Source: Hydractinia symbiolongicarpus
Lineage: Eukaryota; Cnidaria; Hydrozoa; Anthoathecata; Hydractiniidae
Reading direction: 5' to 3'
NCBI RefSeq assembly: GCF_029227915.1
Contig: NC_079887.1
Coordinates: 12,026,001 to 12,090,000 of the forward strand
Length of the DNA: 64,000 bases
Below are positions 35,050 to 47,900 of this stretch, piece by piece. The notes beneath the pieces were generated by a model. It did not search any database. It was not told where the DNA came from and saw nothing but the letters and a program-made list of their open reading frames with translations. Position 1 is the first letter of the stretch, and every line of letters starts with the position of its first letter. The translations under genes and the position numbers were made by a program.

Positions 35050-37182
35050 TGTTTTCTATATGTTTTTACATGCTAGGACAAATACGTTGTCGCGTTTTCT
35101 AGCCATGTACAAATCTTAAACGCACCATTTTTTAGGGTTTTTGGCTAGGAACGAAGATTTTGAAGTCTAGCTAACTAGCTACAGCCCTTATTATTACTAT
35201 TCCGTATAGTATAAGAGCTTTTATCATAGCCACCATTGATTTTTATGTTGGGGCTGATTGCTATTTAGCTACCTCCTTAGCTATATTTTTGGCTAAAAAG
35301 TAAAATTATAAAAATGCAGTTTGACTACAACAATATTCTTAATCAATAATTCTTATGCTAATTACAAGCTTGTGAGCTTGTATTAAAACGCAAATGTGTC
35401 CCACAAGAAAGGACATTTTTGCCTCTCTGAGCACCAAAACGGAAGTAGTCGTGTGTTCGAATTTCATCTTGGTAACTATTTTTACATTTTTTTTATTGCT
35501 GTTATAAATTTTATTTTTTAGAAAAATAAGATAAGTGTTCAAAAGCATAATTTAACTAGCTGGTGAAGGAAAGGTGTTTGCACCAAAGTTTTCAAAAGTG
35601 AATCTAGAGAGAATTAAGGTCTCCTCAAATGCCTGGAAGATAGTCTGCGAAGAATAAACTTTCCAAAACATTACGTAAGAGAAAAACGGAGACTCTCCAT
35701 ATCAATTTATTAAATACATCGATTTTTACAAAATTTAGGTAAAATGTAAGCAAAAGGCAAATTATATTGTAAATAATGATGAGAACGGAATTCTTTCCGC
35801 CACGCTAATGACACGCCAACATAGAGAAACGTGATTTACTGGTCAACTGAATAACTGAATTTCGCAAATTTTAGGTGGGGCTTGTGGTCTTTCTTCTTTC
35901 TGTCAGTCAGTTTACCCCAGACTGACCCATTAAAAATTTTCCGTTCAAGAAGATCTCATAAATCAATTTTGAAAAACACTGCATAGTGTGTAAAAAATAT
36001 TATTGCCTATTTGATTAAAAAAATTCGCGAGGTTGTTTACGTAAATCATACGTCTTGATGCCGTTAGCTAGGTACATAGGTACATATTCTATTATGTTTC
36101 TGCCAGCTTTTTCTGTAAATGAAATGGCTGAGCGATTGTTTTCGCTGCACCAGGTAACGACAGGCTGTTCCCTGTTCCTTTTTATTTAAACCGAAGTTGC
36201 AACGAAGATTTTTGGAAAATGTTAATACGCCTAAACGCCTGTTCCACTATGTGAAACTGTGCCAAGCACTTAGCCCAGCGTTAACAACAGATTGTTTTTT
36301 TGGAAAAGGTTGTTACGCCTATTTGCTATGTGCCTACCATAACAATTATTTTTTAAACTTTCCCGGTAATCACCCCTGTGCAGATGTGTAACACTGTTTA
36401 CCTGGACTAACCGCTCCGCCCTGTCTTAGCAATAGACTGTTTATTGTGTTTTTATTAAACAGAGCTTGTGAGAAAGTTTTTTTCAAAACGGTATTATCCC
36501 TATATGTCTGTACAACACCATTTAGCTGTACTAACCGCTCAGCCCCGTGCCACGATTAATTTTTGAACGTTTGAAAAAACTTATTCCACAAAATAAAATA
36601 ATATTGACTGATTGTTTTTGTTATGACAGGTTAGCAAGGGTTTGTAAACACTATTTTTATTTCAGCTATCGTTGCGGGAAAGAATATGTTACAGCCGCAA
36701 CACTATAATTGTATATGCGCTTCACTTGATTTACGACATACTGTATACACCTGATCGTGTGTAACAGTTTACGACTACTATTAATTGTTCTACCGGTGTG
36801 TTCAAGGCTGTTTGCCTGTACTAGGCGTTCAACCTGGTTGCACAAAAATTTTGAATTTACGACGAAACTTATTCTGCGTAATAAAACAATATTGACTGAG
36901 TTTTTATCATGACGGAATAAAAACGGTTTGTAGAACTCCCTTTTTATTACAGCTATTGTTGGGGGAAAGTTATTTTTTGAAAAATATGTGACAGTCAAAA
37001 CACTTCAATGGTGTATGCGCTGCAATTGATTTACGACCTACTGCAAACTTTCACTAAAGCGCTCCACCTGATCGTGTGACACAGTTTATGACTCTAATTA
37101 AGCGCTCCACAGTGTTCAACGCCGGGTCATACCTCGACTTTTAGTTTACTCCGGCGGTTCGACGCCGGGTTTCCCGGCTAGT
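35050..37182. repeat. Interspersed repeat family, copy 2, with Helitron-like 3' end
   Basis: This copy matches copy 1 at its start (35065-35350) and from about 36060 onward, with some 700 bases of other AT-rich DNA between, perhaps an insertion. 'Taaccgctcagccc' and 'aagcgctccac' blocks recur several times. The right edge ends GCCGGG-TTT-CCCGG-CTAG followed by T, a perfect hairpin plus CTAG|T as at Helitron 3' ends. The family may therefore be a second Helitron lineage. No protein is encoded. Confidence 0.5.
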
Positions 37183-38289
37183 TCCTTTACATTAGCCTAA
37201 AAGCAGCTCCTAACAATAAATATTTTTCCCTGAGTCTGTTGTAAATGTTTAACCGCTAGAGTTTGTTTGAAGTAACTTATTTCATAGAGGTTATAACAAA
37301 CCCAAACGATGCAATTATCTATTATGTAGTGCTATATTCGGCAGCAACGCTAGATATTAGTCTAGTGCAACCCGTAGAAAAAGAAAAAGCCCCTTCCACC
37401 TAAAATAACTCAAAAGTATATAAAATGAGAATAAAGAATTGAATAATGAATTACTATCTGAGATTAGGTAACCAGCAGAGAAAAATGTGAAAGTGACACA
37501 AGCAACAATTTTTCCAGGAATAGTGAAGCTTGGCTTGGTTATTTGACATAGAAAACTTAATGCTGACGTCATTAATTTTTCCTGATGACATCACTTTGTC
37601 TGAAAAAGGTTCATATTTTTAAAGGCATGCCATCTTATGTTACCTACTCAGTTGTTTCGAAAATGACCGCCCTAAGATTAACAGGAAGAAAACAGGAAAA
37701 ATAATTTCATAAAATAGAAGCAACTTTTAATATATTAAATTTTAGTAGAATAAAGTTCACAAATTTTTTTTTTTATTTTTTTTTATTTTTTTTGACGAGA
37801 TGAATAAGAACCATTGGAATTATATTTTTAAACTTTAATTACAGGTGGTAAATAAAATTATTTATATATTATATAAAAACGAGTTAAAAATTTATATGTT
37901 TATATGTTTATAATTGTTTTTTATGGAATGAATCATTTCATGAATTTGCAATTTTACTCCCTCGAAAATTTAGTGCCATAAAAAGGAAGTTATAAACGTA
38001 AAGAGACAATTTGATGCTTATCAAGTGAGACATAAAACACATCATCACTACAAAGGTCAGAGAAACACGGCAAAGAAAGTACTCAGATTAGCGGACTTGT
38101 AACTACGTAGTTATTTTGGCAACGATGGCCGATTGGTATCTTTTATGCAAATATTTTATAATTAACAAATATGTCAGATCTTGACATTTTTTCTAATGGC
38201 TAATTTTTTTAAATTATTTTTTTTTTCGTTTGGTAAGGATCGTCCACTATTACATCTCGCTGTGGTGAGAATGTTTCTTTCTAAATAAT
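37183..38289. other. Gene-free AT-rich stretch
   Basis: It includes long T runs at about 37765-37792. No gene or clear element is seen. Confidence 0.4.
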
Positions 38290-38900
38290 TTTCCTACACA
38301 GTATACTTTCCAATTAGCGGACACCATCGGTGTATTACCAAAGTGTCCGCTAATTAGAAGTGTCCACTTTTTTTACATTTTAAGCCGCAAATTAGAAAAT
38401 AAAGCCGATTTTTGTATCACAAAGAAAAAATAACAAATGATATAATATATATAATGATATAATTTTAACATAATGATAACGAAACAAACTTTTAATCTTT
38501 ATAGATCTTTAAAGTCTTTTACACAAATTTTAACAAATGATGGATAAAAGATTTAAGATTTTATTTTAAACTCTTTAAGCTGATAAAGTTGTTGACAAAG
38601 AAAAATTGACGAGATTAAAAGCAAGCTGGACATAAAAGTTGTATAATGTTTGAAATAAATGTTAGAAAAGCTATTCATTTGTGTCCATTTTTCTTTGCTC
38701 ACTTTTGATTTTTTTGGACTATCGGGTAATTGAAAAGCCAAGTCTTTGGTGCAAAAATATTGCCCGCTGATTAGAGTGTCCGCTAATTAAGTGTCTACTT
38801 TTTGGAAAGTTTTTTATGAGACTTTGATTAAAAAACGGCCGTTGCATGCCAAAGTGTCCGTTAATCAGAGGTGTCCGCCTTTTAGAGTGTCCGGTTAGGG
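38290..38900. repeat. GTGTCCGCTAATTAG motif cluster
   Basis: The word 'gtgtccgctaattag' and its variants recur at least six times on the plus strand (about 38340, 38360, 38775, 38787, 38855, 38870), with one inverted copy near 38313 ('aattagcggacac'). The arrangement suggests the two ends of a MITE-like element around an AT-rich core. Two TTAGGG-like words near 38895 are too few to mean telomere. Confidence 0.55.
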
Positions 38901-39278
38901 TTAGGGAGAGAATATTGTATGTTGTTTCAAAACGCCGTCTTTCTTTTCGACTACAAAAACATTATATCCAATCAATTTTAAAAATTTTTGCTTAACATTT
39001 TACATGCAATGTTTACCGATTTATACTAAGTATTCTTTTCCCACTTAACAGCGATGTGTCACAGCTAGTTTTTTACGAAATAAGAAAAGTCATATTAAAG
39101 ATGATTTTAGAACTTCAACAAACTTTTGCGAAAAAGATTCGATCTAGTATCTTGCGCTCTGATTCTATTAAATTATAAAACAATAGAAGAAAAGTCCAAT
39201 ACAGCTAAAGTATATGGAAAAAAAATTCTTGTTTCTTTTTGCTTATATTTCTTCAATGTTTAAACATCGCTAAAATGT

Positions 39279-42200
39279 TCAAAAAAATACTGCATCGATA
39301 ACTAAATATGGTACTTCATTGTAACATTCTTTTAACTGCTTTCTTATTCGTAAACATTCTTGAAGAACTTCAATCGTTTTACTATGTTCGTCTCCATAAT
39401 CTTTTCTATAAGAATTAAAAGTGTACTCTAGTATTTTGTATTTATCGATAATCGTCAAATACTTATATGGAAACTTGTAATTATAATTGTTTTCCTCAAT
39501 AAAAATTTTTAATACATTTTCCGCTTCATCGATCTCATTCAAACAAAGTAAAGCAGCTCCTAAAAAACAAGCAACACGTAAACGATCTTTGAATCTGATA
39601 GGTTTATTTAACACCTTTTTCAATTTCTTCTTACTGTTTTCAAAACTTTTTCGTTTTAATTCAGCGTAACCTATCATTAAGTCTATTTCATAACCTGTAT
39701 TGCACGGAAACAATAAACATCTGTTTAATTCTTGAATACATTCGTCATATTGATGTGTATATAAGTTGACAATAGCTTTGCTATGATACCAGTTGTACCA
39801 ATGAATACTCTGCATGTCAACTTTTAACTTTCGTAACAACTCTTCCGCGTGAGTCAAACACAAACAAGCATTTTTGAAATCACCAAAAAAAACAAAATTC
39901 CAGCAAATTGCAGTAAAGTATACAGAATCAAGTTCCTCTAATTTATCTTTTGAGATCAGCCATTTGAAAATATGCTTGTTTGAACATAAAGCATCTTCAT
40001 TTCTGCCAAGCTCTAAAAGAATCATTGCCTTCTGACAATTACGTCTAAGTGTCTCTGCTGAAATTTCTACACGGGGTAAAGAATCGAATAATTCGTTGGC
40101 TTCTTTTATTTTGTGGTTATTTATTAACATCATCACATGCATGTAATGCCAATATAAATGATTTGATGTCTTTTCAGCAAGTTCCTTTTTAAATTCAACA
40201 GAAAACTTCTCTGCAAATAGTAACGCGTTTCCGTTCTTGTTGTGTAAAGCGATAGCATAATTAGACGCATAAAACAACATGTAGGTAAAGTCTTCCGATT
40301 TTCTTGATTGATGATATGTTATTTTATAATAATTAATAAAGACTGATAGTATATACATATAGAAGTATTTATCTCCAGATGCTATTGCAGTATCAGTCAG
40401 CTTGCTAACACTGGGAAGATGTAACTTACACGTTGGGTTAAGCAAAATCTTTTTCAGGTGTCTAAACCAAAGATTTTGGGGGTCGTGATCTAGTGAGGGT
40501 CGTTTCTCGGCAATGTCACTTAATAAGATCGACAATTTGGAAAAATGGCTATTATTAACTTCGGATGATAAAGGAACAATTTTGTCATAAAATATGGTGA
40601 TCTTTTGGACTAAACTATGCATGCTAAAACTTTTCGAACTATTCCGTTGTATTAGCGAGTATTCACATAATACCTCGACAGCCTAGCTTAGCTCTACTTC
40701 ATCAATATTGTCTAAATATAAAAAGGTTTGGATATTTATAAATCGACCATCCATATACGCCATCATGTTTAAAATATCGATAGCTAGGGAGTTATCGTGT
40801 TCTTTAAGTTTATCGAACGCCATTTTCCATACAGTCAGTAATGTTTTACCATATTCAGTTACACCTGTTTTATCAAGACGAACATTTAATAATTCTTTTC
40901 GATTATCTGCTAAATAACTGATATAATCGGGTATAGTCCTGTCATGTTTTTTAATGTAACTTCTTGCTTGTTGCAAAGCTAAAGGTAAATACTGTAATTC
41001 GCGAGCTAACATTTCCACTTCCACGGTGTCATGCTTTGGAAAGCATTCACAAAGGAAACCGACAGCTTCATCAGGTTCTAAAACATCCATTGGGATATTT
41101 TTTATGCGCGCATCATCCCATTCACTGTACTGACTTGTTATTAACACGCATGGTGTATTCTTCATATTCTTTAGATTTTTCATGAATTCTTTAATTGATT
41201 GGCCATCGACTGTATCGTTTAACACGAACATGCATTTAGAGTTTTTTAACTTTCTACAAATCAGTTGAGTTAAGACATCAATTTCAAACACATTTCTTTC
41301 TATCTCCAAATACAATGCCAACCTCATTAGCGATGTTTTCAAGTCATTGCACTCAAGCCAAATCACATTTTCGTATTCCTTGTCATACATGCTGACATAT
41401 TTCACTGCAACTTCCGTTTTTCCTATCCCACCCAGTCCTGATAATACGACGGCTACATAATCCCTTTCGTAGGAGCTGTTTTGGAAATGGCGACGTACTG
41501 TGTCTAAAACACTTGTGCGACCGTAAAAGTTAGATACGTTTTCTGGAATATTCCATCGCATTCCACTTGACAAGAGATCTAAGAAAAATAATTATAATAA
41601 GTAACGAAGGCAAAAATCACAACAATAAACAATAAGTGGAAAATAGCTTTTAGAAAAGACATTATATTAATACAGCGGATCTAAGAAGATAAGTGCCTTG
41701 CCGATAATATAATAATATGGAGGGAAATAGCTTAAGACAGGACATTAAATAAATACACTGTACCAGCCTTTATAAAAGGAAATTGATTAGACACTACTAG
41801 TCCTATTTAAGCTTTAGAATAAGAAAAACACTTACAAACTTTTTATATGTGTACAATTACTTGATAGAAGAAAGCTAAAATATGATCTTGGAACTCTGTT
41901 ATGGTATAGGTAGGACCATGGAAATAGAAATAAAGAACGTTACCTGATCAGACACAAAATATTTTGGTATGTCACGTCAACAGACGTGACATACCAAAAT
42001 ATTTAACTATAAATGATAAGTCACAAAATTTCAACCTCTTAAGACGTTATCCTTCAGAAGTTACAAAGTACTTTGTGCTAGAGTGATTTTTTAAGTTTTA
42101 AACTTTAGTCACTTTTAGAAGAAATAGAAGATAAATAGAGGAACAAACAGGTTTGTTAACTTGAAATTGAACTTATTTACGCAAACAGCATGACTGTGAT

Positions 42201-44893
42201 TAGTTTAGCCTTTCCTGTTCGGGAGAAAAAAATGATTTTATTCTTGCATTTACCGTAAATGAACGGTGCTTACTTAAAATTTGAAATTTTGGGGTGAGCG
42301 TTCATTAGTAAGCCACGCTAGAAAAGTTTCTTTCTTGTGTTATGTAAAAGATTTTTTTAGGAAACGGTCGTGAAATATAAAAGCACAATATCCATAAGCT
42401 AAAGTGTTTTGATTAAATTTCATCTACATCAACAAAAAATCCTGAGCTATTTAAACGAAAAGATAGATTTAGACATTGCTACATCAAATTTAAAGTATTT
42501 GGCTAAATAACCCCTTGTCTCTAGTAATATAATCAACCTAATCGGCGGCTTGTGTGAAATATCCACGGGTTCCCCCTTGTTTTTTATACCGCATTGTGTC
42601 CGTCTCGCTAATTGCGGTACCATTTTGCGTGACAGACAGACACACGTATACGGGTCTTATAACACAGATATTGACCCCAGAGCCCTTATTCCACAGAAGC
42701 GCTTAATCGAGCATTACCGCTTTAATACGAAGCCAGTTCTCACGCGTATTAATTCAGTTGCCCTTCACTAACGTCCATATATCTTATTTTTATTGGATGA
42801 CCTAGTATTGTTTGCTGTGATCTTGGGATTTGTTGTTTAAAAGAAAAAAAGAAAGAAACATTTATGTGTTGTTGCACAACGTGAACGATCTAAACTTTCT
42901 ATCAGGCTCATTGAAAGTTTTATTTTTTTTATTTATTTTATTTCGTAAAGCTAGTTAGCAAGAGGTATATTTTATTGACCTTGAGAAATTGAGAAATTTT
43001 TTGGACAATTTTAAAAAAGGCGGGCGTGTTTGTAGCTGGAACATTTGGTGCAAATACAGAAAGAAAGGGCTACGCATTTCATATGAAATAAATGAACATC
43101 AGACATTTTTATGTATTCCACGTATTCTTTTCATTGGATATTATTTTTTATATTGCTGACTTTTAAAACAACCTTTTTAACTAATAGCTTCTTTTAATCG
43201 GGTTTATACGGGAAAACCATGGCGCTGATTGGCTAAAAGGCCTAAGCGACGTGCTTTATACCGCACGGCATAACTTCCAGCCTCATAGCAATCATAATGG
43301 TAGTTCTAAATGTAAAGAAAGCATACCTACATACACTCAAAAATTAAATTGCAGTTAATCTAGAATCTCGAAACACTCCGCCAGAATAACAGCTCATTCA
43401 GCTGTACTTAACAACGTCGTTTTAAAATAACAAGGTTACAAAAACATCGAAAGTTTTATATAATATCAATCGGCTTCAAGTAAACAACAAACGCCTTAAC
43501 AAAATGTCACAACACTACGTCCATCAAGAAATGTCAATAGTTTCAAAACCCTGTTCGATGGTGCACGCATAAATAACTGCGTTTTTAATAAAAAAAATTC
43601 ACCAGCACAATGCAAACAAAAGGGTGTCGATTTTGTTTGGTAAACTTTGTGTTAAAGGACGTTTAAAAAAAAATCTAATAACATTATTCAACCGTTTTGC
43701 TTACTCTTTGTATATGTAAAACTGAAACAATTAAATTCAAATCAAATGTTTATTTTTTTAACTCAACCTGGTTTTTATAACCTTTCGAAAGTAATTCTGG
43801 TTTTTACAAACTCCAACAAAATAACTATCCGTCAATAAATATAATATAAACTGTTTTATCGATCTTTTATTGACAAATATTACCCTGGGTCAGCGTAACC
43901 ACCTGGCCAGCTATATCTCCCTACTTTTGGCCTCGGTATAGGTAGTTTATATTGCATTAATAATAATACTACTAGTCGATAAAGCCCGTGGAAAAATCCA
44001 CCGAGGCAGGATAAAAATGAAAAAGAAACGTTATTTGAATTTTGATGGCGTCAGCTAACCATCCACAAAAAAAATTAATCAGAAGCTTGATTTCACGTTG
44101 CCTTTATTGGGTAGAGCGTAAAGCGCTGATCAAGAAAATGTATACGATCATGTGCTTTATATGAGCGGTTAATGAGATATAAAGGTTTAAAGATTTTGCT
44201 GACGTCAGCAATGGCCCGTCAAAACCTAAAATTTTTTTTTAGAAATATGTATACCTGCTGCCTTTATCGCTTACATCTAAAACGCTGATCAAGAAAATGT
44301 ATAGGATCATGTGCTTTTGACAAACGGTTGCAGAGATATTAGGGATTTGAAGGTTTTTTAATGACGTCATCAATCCGTTCATTCCGAAACGGATTCGGCG
44401 ACCCAGGTTTGGGAAACTTACCCAAATTGGTCACAGGTGGTCACTAGTTACTCACGCGGTGAAAAATCATTGACGTCACCACCTCGTTTCCAAGTTACTT
44501 GGCCTCAAAGTTTTAAGTGCAATGCAATGGCTTCAATAAGTTAATATAGGATATTGACGTTAAAGTAGTGTTATTGGACGTCGCGCCGTAACGTCATAAA
44601 ATTTAACATTTGAGACATACTTTTTTTCGGCGAATTCAAAGAAAATTTCGGCGACATCAGAGGAAAAAGACGATATCCACTATGACCGTCACATACACTC
44701 TGTATTATTATATAAAATCCATATAATTCGCCGTTCCCGTAATTCTCAAGATCCGCAATGCATTGTGGTAGTTGTATTCATTGATATCAAAACACTAGTC
44801 GTTAGCCCGTGGAAAAATCCAAGAGTTCGCCCGTCCATTTTATACCGCATTGCGTGCTTCTCGTTATTGCGCAGCTAAGCTACCATTTTGTGT

Positions 44894-44983
<90 letters not shown>

Positions 44984-47900
44984 TGTTGTGACGTCAAAGA
45001 CCGAACTGAGCGGGGTCCAAGCAAACACCCGAGGTTGCTGTTTTCCCACGTAGCGCACGGGGAAACGGTTTAAAGCCCTTTCGTACCTCGTAACCTGATA
45101 AAATATAAAATTGAAGTAACCTATAGCGAAAATAGATCTAAGTCACAAAAACATTGGCAATTCATTAAGAACAACAGTAAAAGAGAGCTACTGAGTTTAA
45201 CTTTAATAAATTTCTTTCACTATAGAGGTCTAATCATCAATGACAATAACATTTTGTGTTTCTGGAATTATTTGAGTATTTCCAATGTATTGGGTTTCAG
45301 GTACAGTTTGGGTCTGTGTTTCTGGTACTACGTCAACGCTTGTCGGAACACTATCTCTAAAAAAAACAAGCATCACTCCTACCGAAGAAAGAGAAGTGAT
45401 AAGTGCTTTTGAGGATGCTGAACTTCCTAAAAATTCAAAGGGGGTAACGTGAGAATAATTCTTCTTCTGTTCATGTAAAACAATATTTTCAATGCTTTCA
45501 AATTAAAATCATACATGGAACGTTAAAGGATATCAGAAGAGATGTATTTTAGAATTTTATGAGCAATGACAGAACTTTGCTTGCCGCTAATGGTGGGTAA
45601 TTAAACTTGGATTGAAATGGTGTAAGTCTATCAAAAATAGGCCCAAATTTGTCATAAGAAAGGCTACCACGTCTAAGCCTTTAATAGCGCCAGGTCTAAT
45701 AAAGGAAGTCGGTCTTTAATTTTACAAAGAAATCAATGAAATTGTTTATGCCCATAACATTTCACCTGAATTGATCATCAACATCGACCAGACCCCTCTA
45801 CCTTTTGTGCTCATCAGTAAATACACTCTCGAGAAGAAAGGCACCTCTCGTGTTCCCGTTTTAGGCACCTCTGATTACCGTCAAATTACTGGCACGTTTG
45901 GGATAACCATGTCAGGTCATTTCTTACCGATCCAGTTAATTTATAAAGGAAAGACCGATTGAATCCAACCCAATTTCAAATCCCCTACAGAATTCCACGT
46001 CACCCAAACTCCAAATCATTGGGCTAATGTGAATACAAGTATCGAAATGATGAAGAAGATTTTGATTCCCTAAATTAAAGAAAAATGGAAAGAATTGAAA
46101 GAAATTGTGGCTATTGATTTGCGATGTTTTCAAAGGGCAGTGGACAGACGCAGTCAAGAAAGTTGTGAAAGCATCAAATGGAAAGATGGTTTCTGTTCCA
46201 AACAATTTCACGGTGAACAAAAATAGTCAGGATTTTTGGCGCGACGAAGCGCAAACCTGGTACTCGAACGAAATCGCAAAGCAAATGTCTGAAGACAAGC
46301 GTACGGATGAAATTAAGGTACATGTCCGACTCTCAGCCGTCAAACCATTACATGCTAAATGGATTACCAAATATAACGACTACGCCAGGAACCACCCTGA
46401 AATAATCATCAACGGCTGGAAAAAGTCCGGTGTTACCGAAAATCTTGAAAAGAAAATTAATTTAGACCCTTTTTCTACAAAATAGTTTTATTGTTTAGTA
46501 TATCATGATTATTTTGTATCAACGGGCTTACTTAAAACCACAAGAAAAGCTGAAAAACCGTCTATTAATTACTTTCAAAATTTTCTCACTTCAAAAAAAA
46601 TTGTAAATTTGGAGGTGCGCGAATCGGCGTTTTTGAAGGGTGCGCAAAAGTTAAAGGCGCGATAATAGTGTGCGCGAAAATAAAAGGCGCGCGAAAATTA
46701 ATGGCATTAAGGTATTTCATCGTACTGCCAAAAGCTTAAATCAAGTATAGTTCAAAACTTGGACCTTATTTGGACGTTTGACAGTGTTCAAATTTTACGC
46801 TCACGGATCGATGTAAGACAATAAAAACGTCAGATTTGAAGAATACATCACATCCTCAGGTAATAAAAAAGTTATAAATACATAATATGACCGTTAAATA
46901 CTGCAAGTTGTCTCCACGTTTTCAATTAGCGGGCAGAATAAGACAGGTGAAATATAGGTAAATAGAGCACATGAATACAACAAAGTGCATTTGTGAAACA
47001 TACTAATCACAGTTATTATAGAGACAATCTTTGAGATCATATTAAATATACTTAGAGCAATATAGTTAATAATACTTTATGTAGTAAACCAACACAACAT
47101 CCAGAAACATTCTTCAAAACAATCTAACATAAAAAGGGATATGGAAAACATTGATGAAAATAATTTTTTTTAACAAATCAACTCAAAAGCATTATAATAA
47201 CTTAAAAAATTAAACATGAGGATGGTTTTAAATAACTACCAAATACATTTAACAAGTAAGACAGCATTATTCAAGATAAAAAGTTTAACTGAAGCATATG
47301 TCACAAGTATAACTGTTCGTATCATATTTTAAGCAACAGTCTTTATGGTACTACATCTCGCATTCTCTACAGAATGTTCAATACTCCCCAGGGACAGAAT
47401 GGCCCACATACCTCCACAAAAAACACATCACCACTCTTTCTTGCTTGCTTGGATTTCGGTATCGAGAAGTAATAAATACTTTTTGTGTGGGATTTATGTC
47501 CATCTAGGATCAATAAAAATTAATTTTGACTATGTTTTACGAAGTGTTTAACGAATTTCACGAAAAAGACATTTTTAATCTATCCACTATCTGAACAAGC
47601 TCCTAATGTCCCAGGTGGTGCATGATCAAGGACTCTCATACATTTTCGTTTAAATATCATTATGGCTGGGATGTACTGCCCTGTTGCATTCATTGCTAAT
47701 AAAATGGTAGTTTTTTTGTCCTCTTTCAGTACTAGTGACAGATGACACAACTCTTTTTTTCTTTTGTCCAATTACTTTCACGGGCTTATGCACACATGTC
47801 AAGCCTGACTCATCATAATTAAAAATTTGATGCAGCTCTAATTGGTGTTCATTTGTCAAAGTACCGGTCGACTGCTGATTTGGTAAGCCCAAACACCCGG

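Noticed and set aside
38888-38902. TTAGGG-like words suggesting interstitial telomere repeat
   Set aside because: Only two units, within an unrelated repeat cluster.
40678-40692. A 15-base GT...AG segment containing the in-frame TAG, which would restore the frame if spliced
   Set aside because: Fifteen bases is far below any known spliceosomal intron length; chance GT and AG are common.
44850-45073. Open frames of 61-67 residues on both strands
   Set aside because: They are translations of the GACA microsatellite.
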